Shown piece after piece: positions 15,290-24,667 of a stretch of 64,000 bases of DNA. A model generated the notes under the pieces. It saw only the letters and a list, made by a program, of their open reading frames with translations. It was not told the DNA's origin and searched no databases. Source of the DNA: Ceratopteris richardii (taxonomy: Eukaryota; Streptophyta; Polypodiopsida; Polypodiales; Pteridaceae); the NCBI GenBank assembly GCA_020310875.1, contig CM035417.1, forward strand, positions 110,763,148 through 110,827,147. The letters are read 5' to 3'. Within the stretch, counting starts at the first letter, position 1. Every line of letters starts with the position of its first letter. The translations under genes and the position numbers were made by a program.

Positions 15290-15437
15290 GAAGCACATAT
15301 CTACTTCCAAATTTCTAGATGGCTTCACTTCTAATCGCATTCCAAAGGGCTATGGAGCACCAAAGTACTAACATAGAAAAGCCTTCTTCTATTTGATTAA
15401 GTTGTCAAGCTTGGGATGCTTGTAGAACCCTCTGTGA

Positions 15438-15638
15438 TTGAGATTGAGATTGGGATTGAGATTGTGATTGTGATTGGGATTGAGATTGAGATCAGCTCGA
15501 GGGTCGTTGGGTGGATGAGGCTTCACATTGAAGCTCTTCTTGTTATGCGTATACTCTCTTTTTCTTCTTTATATCTCGTTGTGTCGAAGTCTATTATTCT
15601 ATGTGGGATTGTGATTGAAGATTAGGAGACTTGTTACA
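15438..15638 (+). repeat. Element D 5' LTR (internally deleted)
   Basis: Starts in a GAGATT/GATTGA hexanucleotide run, passes through GGATGAGGCTTCACATTGAAGC, and ends GACTTGTTACA before the primer site. Relative to the 3' LTR it lacks about 70 bp immediately after GAAGC. TGTGA before the start (15,433-15,437) matches TGTGA after the 3' LTR (19,832-19,836), a possible target duplication, but the repeat makes this ambiguous. Confidence 0.7.
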
Positions 15639-15673
15639 AGTGGTATCAGAGCGGAGTTGGATTCTGGGACAAG

Positions 15674-16760
15674 ATGCAAGCTTTGAAGAAGAAGATAGAA
15701 GAACAAGAGGAGCTTATCCATGGACTTAATGCAGAATTACATAAAAAAAGAGCTGACAAACACAAAGAGGGTATTGCAAATTCTTTCATGGAACTCAATG
15801 ATGAAGGTGGTAATGGTGCGGGCACATTGAACGCACGTAGAGCTAGACGACAATGTGAACCTAAAGAAGATGATGATGTAGGTGAAACTACACTTAAGCA
15901 AGTGCTTAAAAGAGCAAAATTAAATGCATTTGATGGTGAAAAGAAAACAGGAGAGGATCTTGAAGCATGGATTGAGGAACTCAAAGATTTCTTTGATCTA
16001 CATGTGTTTAATGAGGAATCAAAAGCAAAGGTGGCAATTCTGCATCTACGAGGAGTTGCCAAAATGTGGTGGAAATCATACATGTAGACCAGAACACATG
16101 AAGGTCCAATCCTTTTGGAAGATTTTTGAGAGCAAGCAGAGAATCGTTATTGTTCTCCACATTATCAGATGAAAAAGGAAATGAAATTCTACTCCTTCAA
16201 GCAACATGAGGATGATAGACGTAACTTCTCTGTTGAAGAATATAAGGAGGAATCTTTGCTTTTACATAAGGATGCACTAGAAGTTTTTGGAGATGCCTTG
16301 AAGAGCAAATTTATTGAGGGTTTGCGAGAAGAGCTTCGCTATTAAGTAAAGGGTTTTGAATGTGTAGATTTTCTTGATGCGATTGCAAAAGCAGAAAACT
16401 TTGAGAAGATGGAGAAGTTTACTATGAAAAAGACATCCAAATCAAGGTTTATATAAACAGGGTATCGACCCCGAAGACCTGTTTCAATAAATCAGAATGG
16501 AAAAAAATTGACTAACTCTATTAATGGTCAAGGAGGAAAAATTAAGCCAAAGCACATGGATACATCTAAGAAGCAAGAACCTGTGCTCTAGCAACGTGAT
16601 TCTGATTTCTTGGAGCTGGCTAAAAGATTGGGACTTTGCTTTTGATATGGAGAACGGGGACATCACACTTTTGAATGTCCAAACAAGGCCATCAACCATT
16701 CTATGTAGGCAAAGATAGCTCATCTACAAGAAGAAAACATAACAATTGAGGAAGCGAATG
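15674..16760 (+). pseudogene. Element D gag
   Basis: Opens at ATG 15674 with a charged coiled-coil-like N-terminus (LKKKIEEQEELIHGLNAEL), followed by a retrotransposon gag core (DLEAWIEELKDFFDL, then VAKMWWKS). The 138-codon first frame stops at 16,085 (TAG), and several stops follow in the same frame (16,343; 16,454; 16,589; 16,643; 16,706 approximately). The zinc knuckle near 16,637-16,678 reads C-F-stop-Y-GERGHHTFEC: the second Cys has become Tyr and a stop sits between, so the nucleic-acid-binding module is lost. Confidence 0.8.
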
Positions 16761-16795
16761 ATCAAGGTAAGTGTTCTAACCCTAGACTTCAATGC

Positions 16796-19440
16796 ATGAC
16801 AACTTCTTCTCATTCAAGGGCATCAGTGATTAGGATTATAGGGGACCTATCCCCACGTAAGGTTAGTTTCTTGATTGGTTTGGGTAGTACAAATTGTTTC
16901 CTTTCACTTAAGTTGATAGAGGCTTTAGGATTGCATGTTGAGATGCACACCAAAAGACCTGTACAAATGGCTAATGGTAGAATACACTATACTTGAGGTT
17001 ATATTGAGAATCTTGATTTTATATTAGGTGAACATAATTTTTTGGGTACCCTCCATGTAATTGAAATGAGAGAATGTGATGTAATCATTGGAATGCACTA
17101 GTTAGTTCATAATAGAGTTTTGATTGATTGTGAAAGTGGGATCCTTGTTTTAAAAATAGAGGGGAAGGAACATCGTCTGGTAGGCAAGTGTAATTCAGGT
17201 TTTTCTCATGTTTCTGCTGTAAAGTTGATTAGGGATATTTGGCAGGGTTGTGAGACATATTTGGTTTATCTGAATGACCTTCAAGAGAAGAACAAAGAAG
17301 AAGAAATACCTGAGTACGTTAGAAAACTTTTAGATGAGTATGCAGATGTATTTCCTGATGATCTACCTGGCATACCTCCTCCTAAGAAAATTGATCATGC
17401 TATAGATCTCTATCCAGGAAGTGAGCCTTATTGTAGAGCAACTTCTAGGTTCAATATTGGTGAATTGAAAGAGTTGAAGCTCCAACTAGATGAATTATTG
17501 AAGAAGGGGTTGATAAGACCTAGTGTTTCACCTTGGGGAGCACCTGTTTTGTTTCAGAAAAAGAAAGATGGCTCATACAGACTTTGTATCGATGATAGGG
17601 GATTGAACAAGAAAACCATTAAGAACAAGTATCCACTTTCACACATAGATGAGTTGTTGAGTTAATTGAGTGGTGCAGCATTATTCACTAAAATTGACTT
17701 AAGATCGGGATATTATCAAATTAGAGTAAAGCTTGAGGGCATACCCAAAACTACTTTTAGAACATGATATGGTCATTATGAGTTCATAGGTTTTCCTTTT
17801 GGATTGAAAAATGCTCCTGCAATATTTATGTGTTTGATGAATAATGTGTGTCATGAATATCTCAATGAATTTATATTATTCTTTCTTGATGATATTTTTG
17901 TCTATTTTGAGGATGATGATGAACATGCATTGCATCTCAGGAAGACTTTACAGAAACTCAGAGAGCATAAACTATATGGTAAGATGAGTAAATGTTTTTT
18001 TGCAAAGGGGAAGTGACTTATTTGGGGAGAGTTGTTTCTAAGGAAGGGATTCACATAGATCGTGTGAAAGTTAAAAGCATAGGTGCGCCTACACCCAAAT
18101 GTGTGAGAGATGTGAGAAGCTTCCTTGGTTTGGCACAATATGAAAGGGCACACATTAGGGAGTTTTCTCAAATTGCAAATCCTCTTACGGAATTGACAAA
18201 GAAAAATAGAGACTTCACATGGAACGGTGAGTGTCAAAATGCATTTGAAGAATTAAAATAAAAAATGATTGAAAATTGTGTGCCAAAGATACTTGAGTTA
18301 GGGAAGCCATTTATTGTTGCATGTGATGCTAGTGGAAGTCAAATTGGATGCGTACTTTCACAAGAAGGAAGGGTAGTGGCTTATGATTCAAGGAAACTAA
18401 GGAAACATGAATTAAATTATACAACACATTGTTTGGAAATGTTTGTGGTTGTTCATGCACTTAAACATTGGAGACACTTACTGCTTGGAGTAAAGTTTGA
18501 ATTAATAATAGATCATCACAGCCTTAAATATATATTTACTCAACCTTTACTTAACAATAGACACAAATGATGGATCAAATTGCTCAGTGAATATGATTTT
18601 AATATTAAATACTTAGCAGGAAAAGAAAACAAAGTGGCCGAGGCTTTGAGTCATAAACCTTTATGCAATTCAATTTCTATTTTATCCTCTGATTTTGATA
18701 TTGGAAAAGAATTAAAAGAAGATTTATTTTATGCCACAATCTTGAAATTTTTGGACAAAAATCCACGTTCTATGTTTCAAGGAAAATTTCATTCGAAAAA
18801 TAATGATATGTATTGTAATTCTCGTTTATGTATAATTTTTTTTCAAAGAAACGGTTCTGCATGACTATCATGATGCATCTTTCTCTGCACACCCTAGCTT
18901 TTCTAGGACTTATGTAAAAGTGAAAGTTTCATAATACTGGCCAGGTATGAAATATGATATTAGGAGGTATGTGAAAGAATGTTTGAAATGTCAACATGTT
19001 AAGGCTGAATTTAAAAGGAGTCTCGAAATGTTACAACCATTAGATGTGCCTGATAAAAAATGGGAATCCGTCTCTATGGATTTTATAACAAAGTTCCCTG
19101 TGACTAGAAGTGGGCATGATACTATCTTTGTTGTCGTGGACCATCTTACAAAGATGGCACATTTTGTTCCAATGAGGAAAACTAATACAGCTTTGCATGT
19201 TGCTAAACTTTTCATAAAAGAAATTTTTAGGTTACATTGTATAACTAAAACTATAATTTATGATGCAAGGTTCACATCTAGTTTTTGGAAAGCAACATTT
19301 CAATCCATAGCAATAGAATTATGCATGAGAACTACATTTCATCCTCAAACTGATGGTGAGACCGAGAGGGTTAACAGGGTGGTCTGGAAGTCTTGCATGA
19401 GACATGCAAAAAGACGCTATCTTGGAGCATGCAGATTCTA
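16796..19440 (+). pseudogene. Element D protease, RT, RNase H and integrase
   Basis: Protease-like sequence (GLGSTNCFLSLKLIEALG, usual active site D(S/T)G altered to GLGST) precedes [48 protein letters not shown] and the catalytic box FLDD at 17,882-17,893 in place of the usual IDD. RNase H follows (ACDASGSQIGCVLSQEG, ALKHWRHLLLG), then the integrase H2C2 finger (YVKECLKCQHVKAE) and core (SMDFITKFP, HPQTDGETERVNR). Stops at 17,663; 17,768; 18,259 and 18,568 fit CAA/CGA to TAA/TGA changes. Frameshifts occur in a T-run near 18,000 and between 18,840 and 18,945. Integrase ends in unrelated sequence after 19,375; no chromodomain is seen. Confidence 0.85.
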
Positions 19441-19561
19441 AGAGTGCATGTCTAAGAAGGCGTGATTGGTCATGCGTTGGCGAAAGGTGGAGATCCAAAA
19501 AGACAAAGACTGAGAGATAGGGAAGGAGGATGGTCATACATGGATTACGATCCTTTTTGGC

Positions 19562-19831
19562 TTCTGAGATTGCGATTGAGATTGAGATTGTGATTGTGAT
19601 TGGGATTGGGATTGAGTTCAGCTCAGGGATGGTCGGATGGATGAGGCTTCACATTGAAGCCATTTGATAGATTTTGTAATGCAGATCAGAACTACTTGTA
19701 AATCTGCATAGATAATAAAGTTCTCTCTCTTCTTGTTCTGCGTATAGTCTGTTTTTCTTCTTTATATCTTGTTGTGTTGAAGTCTTCTATTCTGTGTGGG
19801 ATTGTGATTGAAGATTAGGAGACTTGTTACA
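19562..19831 (+). repeat. Element D 3' LTR
   Basis: About 270 bp beginning in a GATTGA hexanucleotide array and ending GACTTGTTACA, parallel to the 5' LTR. It includes a TAATAAAG motif near 19,720 that could act in polyadenylation. A polypurine run at about 19,514-19,526 lies a little upstream, so the LTR may start as early as 19,527; the 5' copy does not support that. Confidence 0.7.
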
Positions 19832-20005
19832 TGTGAGAACTAATGAAGTTTCACAAAGCTCCCACTCGCTCTATGCATGTGTTAATTATCAAATGACTGA
19901 GAACTCGAAGTGAAAATGCTCCAATAGCAGCTATGATATCTGGTCTTGAGCATTACAACTCATAGATTAGACTCCCGAATGCTGACAAAACCTGTGCTAT
20001 CTAGG

Positions 20006-20626
20006 CTAATCTAAGCATGTCATCCATGCTATATCCAAGGCATCCAGAGCACTATCATCAAGAGCAACATGTCCTAACATATCTATGTCAACATTTGGCA
20101 TGAGTGAATCTAAGAATGAGTGCATGATCATTGACTCATCAATATCTAAATCAGTCATCCTATCAACCAAGGATGTGTCTAGTTGTGCATCTCGAGAGCT
20201 AAACTGCTCTATCACACACTGTGTACCATGAGAGCAATCCTCCTCTACCACACCAAGTGTATGACCATGCTCCACATGAGCTAACTGCACAACATCAATA
20301 CCAAGATCAAACTGATGATCTGTCTCTAAGTGAGTATCATCATAATGATATGAATGATCATCCATATCATGCTCTAAAGCATCCAATTGATAATCCAAAG
20401 TATGCTCCATAAGAGCATCCAGATGATCAAAACAATCATGCTCTCCATAATCATCATGAGCATCCACAATATGCTCTACATGTGCATCCATTTGAGCATC
20501 TAAACCATGCCATACATGCACATCATGAATATCAATAGACATATGTGTAGGTAGATAAAATGAGACATGACGAGTATCACACCACACATAAGGCTGAACT
20601 CCCACTGAGATGAGACTCTCTATCAC
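20006..20626 (-). CDS. Asp/His-rich 206-residue frame of element G1
   Basis: An open 206-codon frame in which Asp and His make up over a quarter of residues, arranged in degenerate repeats such as HLDALMEHTLDYQLDALEHD. The matching part of G2 aligns throughout (for example GIDVVQLAHVEHGHTLGV against GVDVMRLAHIEHDDTLGV), although G2 has stops. No known domain is recognised; the acidic/His pattern could bind metal, but that is inference. It lies downstream of protease, where Copia elements have integrase. The start is uncertain: the frame may be the C-terminal part of a gag-protease polyprotein, since a stop separates it from protease only in the current sequence. Confidence 0.55.
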   Translation of the reverse strand: MIESLISVGVQPYVWCDTRHVSFYLPTHMSIDIHDVHVWHGLDAQMDAHVEHIVDAHDDYGEHDCFDHLDALMEHTLDYQLDALEHDMDDHSYHYDDTHLETDHQFDLGIDVVQLAHVEHGHTLGVVEEDCSHGTQCVIEQFSSRDAQLDTSLVDRMTDLDIDESMIMHSFLDSLMPNVDIDMLGHVALDDSALDALDIAWMTCLD

Positions 20627-20640
20627 ATGGAGTACCTACA

Positions 20641-21000
20641 GTGGATACCTGTGCCCAATCCTAGCACCACTGACAAGCATACGTTGTCCCAACTGCAACC
20701 AAAAATGATGCACACCAAGGAATGCATAACATCTGCTCTCTTGTAAATGGCCAACTGACATCAAGCTCATAGGGAATGAAGGCACATAGCATACATGTAT
20801 GAGTAAGTGATGCTCCACTAGGTAGCATAAGGCATACATCTCCTGCACCCTCAATGTCATATGTTTTAGCATCAAGCATGTGCACACATCCACGACTCTC
20901 ATTTGAGAATCGACAAAACTACTCATGATGTGGAGTAACATGAAAATGAGCTAATGTATCAACCAACCAAGCCATGTGTGTGCTATCTAATGAAAAAGAG
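20641..21000 (-). pseudogene. Copia-type protease region of G1
   Basis: Minus-strand translation shows a Copia protease layout: a WLVDTLAHFHVTP block where the family has W-x-(I/L)D(T/S)GA-(S/H)H(V/M)T, then a VGDVCL-like strand (GAGDVCLMLPSG) and, in another frame, VPSFPMSLMSVGHLQESRC and the terminal LGQRMLVSGARIGHRYPL. The catalytic DTG reads DTL, and at least one frameshift splits the domain. G2 carries the last third of this block. Confidence 0.65.
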
Positions 21001-21109
21001 GAATCCTAAGATAAACCATAGGAGAAAGTGATATCACCATCATTGGCATAATCAACTACCATAGAATCTCTTGAAATCACTACTCGACCTCCATCACATG
21101 CATATCTCT

Positions 21110-21505
21110 GACGTCGTCGTCGCATCTGCCTGAAGCAACATCCTAAAAAATGGCCCTCACAAATATAGTGCCAACATCGAAGCTATCGATATGATCTATG
21201 TGTCACATGAGTCGATGGACTCGCATACATATCGTGTAGTCTTTGCCATAATGCACTACTCGTCTCCTTATACATAACAAACTCATATAATCCACAAGTT
21301 GTAATTGGATAATGGAGCTGGTCAATGCATCGATATCCATCCATACATGGTCGGGCATGTCACGAGGTCTCTGTGCATCTCTATGCACATACATGTGTAA
21401 CCTTGCACGAGCCAATGTATGCCACATGTTATCTTTCCAACTCGGAAAGTCAGTGCCATCAAACCGAGAAGACAGCATGCTGGCAATCCAAGAGACTAGA
21501 AACAT
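21110..21505 (-). pseudogene. Copia-type gag of G1
   Basis: A 100-codon frame at 21,203-21,505 contains the Copia gag signature FDGTDFPSWKDNMWHTL followed by a helical stretch (MDIDALTSSIIQLQL). Sequence to about 21,110 encodes a degraded zinc knuckle (CWHYICEGHFLGCC) and an Arg-rich tail (RQMRRRRQRY). It is much shorter than a full Copia gag because the middle part appears deleted. Confidence 0.65.
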
Positions 21506-23210
21506 AATAAGATACTAGAAATATTACTCTATCCTCAACAAGATCACACCTGCATATCCATATGCATAACTCACATAAAAAATGTCTCACTGGAGAAGAA
21601 ACCATGTGAACCACATGTCACATAACCATGCATCTAGCATGCACATAAAACCATGAGCATAAACCTGCTCACCAAGTCTCCAAACTAGCCAAGTAGATGT
21701 GAAAGAATCCTGAAACAAATTTGATAGACTATCCCATGTAAACTAAGCAATCAAACAAGATAACTAGTAACAAAAGAACAATGAGTAAGCTATCACCACC
21801 TGTCACTGATCCAATCAAAGATAATGATAAATACACATGCCAAATGGCAATACACACCAATACAATGGTAATACATCTTTTACTCAAGAATGAATCCTAC
21901 AAGATGATCTAATTTTTCACGAATAACATGTGACTAGTTCTAAGTAAATGGAGATAAGCAATGATCCAAAGCTATCACACAAGCATAAAGGATCTAATAG
22001 AGTACTCTTTTAGCATAAAAGCCAACAAAATTTTGGAAGCATCTCCTCTGTAAAATGGACTCTGAACCAAAATAACCATGTGGAAATTACCATCCACATA
22101 TGCCAAGAATCACACTGGCAAATATGATTTCAAATCAATGACCATATGATAATCGAATAGTCAATCAAGGTGACTAATGGATGTGCAACTGAAGCTGGAA
22201 TCTAGATCATGTACCTGCATAAAAACAAAAATACAAGCACTAGCCAAGATCCAAAATCAACTCTCATAAAATATGCACAAATGGTAACTAAATCCATAAC
22301 CAAGTGGCATAAGCAAGATATAGACCACAATGCCACTATACATCCACTTATAATACCATGATCAAGCTCATGATGACATAAACCTCAAAAGAAAAGGTAC
22401 ACCACAATGTCATCTCACATGGCAAATATGTGATATGATCATGCTCTACTCTCATATCGAGGAGCTACCATAGTGATCACACATGGAAAATGCCTTCGAG
22501 CTCTAAAAATAAGAGCTCACACACCAAAAAATCTCTCTCGAAGAAGTTCCACAACAAAATGAACCTCCAAAAGCATTTAAGGTTCTTGTGGTGAAAATAT
22601 GCTGCTCTCTGTTTTGCTGTTTCAGAGATGATAACCTATGAATTTGAACTTTTTATCTTCAAAAAGCTTCAAGAAATCTTTCTTGATTACGTAATGGTAT
22701 ATAGAACATCTCAGTTAGAGGTGTGTAGCTCAAGATATACACAAAACACGCATCTGCTATCAATTTCACCTTCACTTGTAGTATTGTTGCTCTGTATTCT
22801 GCATTTTAAATGACATAGAACTCATAATCTGGACCTTTGTTCTTCTAGAAAGTTGTAGTTTTTCTCCAAGTTACAACACCAATTTGAATAGCTTGAAGCC
22901 GACTTGTAGAACTCATGTTATAGCCCAAAAATTGACTTTCTATCCAAGTGATTGTAGATTCGTTTTCTACACTAGTCTATGTTTTCTGAATTTTTGGCAA
23001 TTTAGAACTCTGATAGAGGTTCTGGACTTTGTTGTGAAGTTGTAATTCTTTTTCTCAGCTATGCGTAAAACTTTAAGATGCACCAATCCGAGCTTTGTAG
23101 CTCGAGTTATGACCAAAATATTGAACATTTGTTGAGAGGTACTAACCTACACATTCACCTCTTATGATCTAAGCTTCCATTGAAGCTTGTTGCACACTAG
23201 TCGTTACTAA
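21506..23210. other. G1 leader, no gene seen
   Basis: 1.7 kb between primer site and gag on the minus strand. It has no frame with a recognised domain. Long untranslated leaders occur in non-autonomous LTR elements; a nested old insertion is also possible. Confidence 0.45.
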
Positions 23211-23413
23211 GCTTTGATACCAATGAAGCACTTTGGTGTGCTAAACAAGAGGAGCAGGGAGGAGATGGACAAAGAGAGAGGAGAGAAGAGACGCTCATAC
23301 ATGCATGGGAGCCTCGAAACCCACATAATGATCTCTCTTGAGGCAATGTTCTATATATGATGTATATTTATGAATATAGGTGTAAGATCACATGACCCTT
23401 ACATCCCCAAAAA
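23211..23413 (-). repeat. G1 5' LTR and primer binding site
   Basis: On the minus strand an LTR of about 190 bp ends ...TGCTTCA at 23,224 and is followed by TGGTATCAAAGC (23,211-23,222), one base from the initiator tRNA-Met complement. The LTR shares TAAGGGTCATGT, the phrase GTGGGTTT-GAGGC and a TCTC-rich tract ending CTCCTCTTGTT with the G2 3' LTR at 40,005-40,186. Its outer edge near 23,413 is set only by that comparison. Confidence 0.72.
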
Positions 23414-24387
23414 TTAATTATAAGGAGAATTACAATGATAGAAATGTTGATTAAGAAAGTACTCTACAATGAGTTTTTATATTCCATCCATGCTTCTCTC
23501 CTAAATTTTGAAATTCTTTGACACAGATCTCAATTGATATGATATCTTTTTGGAAACTTAGTTTTGCAATAGTATCCAAATATAGTATTGGGTGATTCCC
23601 ACAACCCAGTCTTTTCCAGTCTTGTAAGACCATTAGTTTCACGGTCCTTTATAACACAAAATATCTTTGATATTTCTAAATATTTTTTGATCCTCCATTA
23701 TTCTAAACTTTTTCCTTTGATGCACTCTAATTTCATTTGGAAATCGTAATTTTGAAATAGAAAATCCTCTATAAGATTATGGTTTCAAGTTTTGTGCAAA
23801 GCTAATTTAAAAATATAAAATATTCTCTATGATTTGCAAAAGTGCATTTAATATACAAATGTGAACATTTGACAATAGGATAGGCGATATGGGTCTAAAT
23901 TCTAATCTCAATGATCTCTTTCAGGTGCATAGTTTCAACACTTTACATCTAATGTATTAGAAGATTCCATGTAATATATAAAAGGGGATTTAGAGTTAGC
24001 TACTTTTTGTATATTGCACATATGATTCGAGTTCTTTAGGTTGGTTTCTATATTTATTTTAATTGAAATTCTCTTCATGAATATGGAAAATTTATCCTCT
24101 TTGTTGTGTCTATATAATAGAAAGGAGTCCAATTTGGTTTCCTACCCATTACAATATCCCAAAATACACTTTATCCACTTATTATCATCACGGAAGTTTA
24201 AGTTAAGTTGATGCCCCTAATACAAACATAATAAGAGAATAGGATCTTACCTCAGGTATGTGGATTCACCATATTGTTGCTGAGATTTCACACTAACATA
24301 TTTTGGATCTACCTCTAAAATTGATATGTCAACTTCTCTATTCATGAAGTAAGAGTAACTACTCCCATGTTTGATCCTATTACTTTT
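23414..24387. other. No gene recognised
   Basis: About 1 kb of AT-rich sequence between G1 and an LTR remnant. Frames are under 70 codons and carry no recognised motif. Confidence 0.45.
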
Positions 24388-24660
24388 AAGATATTTTGGT
24401 AGTGATGTGAACATACTTAGAATTATCGGATATTTTTTTTCTCTTTAGGAGGTTTTTCCCCCTAACCTATATAGATGCCTATAACCCCAATGAGACACTT
24501 ATCTTGTCTTTTACATTTTATTTGGTAGATTCACTTTGTGTGTTATGATCCAAGTTTCTTCTTCTTCTTTCTTGTATTTTTTGTTTGCCTTGATAGTCCT
24601 CAAAGTACAACAATTGGTATCAGAGAAGGTTTCCACTTTCTTCAGGGTATCATTCATAGT
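24388..24660 (+). repeat. Truncated A-family Copia: LTR, primer site and start of leader
   Basis: Collinear with the element A 5' LTR (TTTGGTAGTGATGTG, CTCTTTAGGAGGTTTTTCCCCC, TGTGTGTTATGATCCAAG, then TACAACA) and continues through ATTGGTATCAGAG (primer site, 24,614-24,625) into leader sequence matching element A near 10,395-10,425. Homology stops by about 24,660, where CACTA transposase sequence begins. It is more diverged from A than B is. Confidence 0.8.
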
Positions 24661-24667
24661 ATTAGAA

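Larger units (their letters stand above)
15438..19831 (+). mobile_element. Ty3/gypsy LTR retrotransposon, element D (defective)
   Basis: About 4.4 kb with LTR-like ends, initiator-tRNA primer site at 15,641-15,652 (TGGTATCAGAGC), gag, protease, RT, RNase H, then integrase, the order that defines Ty3/gypsy. It is short for the group because the integrase C-terminus is deleted after GETERVNR (about 19,370) and the 5' LTR lacks about 70 bp present in the 3' LTR. Its right end sits exactly where homology of G1 to G2 stops, suggesting insertion into or recombination with G1. The left flank does not continue G1, so it is not a clean insertion. The left LTR edge is uncertain because both LTRs begin in a GATTGA hexanucleotide array. 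Confidence 0.85.
19832..23413 (-). mobile_element. Non-autonomous Copia derivative G1 (3' end missing)
   Basis: Read on the minus strand: 5' LTR (23,413-23,224), primer site, 1.7-kb leader, gag, protease, then an Asp/His-rich frame and 3' untranslated sequence to 19,832, where element D begins. No integrase, RT or RNase H is present. G2 at 38.85-40.19 kb has the same order and continues from the Asp/His-rich frame straight to polypurine tract and 3' LTR, so absence of pol is a property of the family rather than a deletion in one copy. Such an element would need proteins from a full Copia. Confidence 0.72.
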
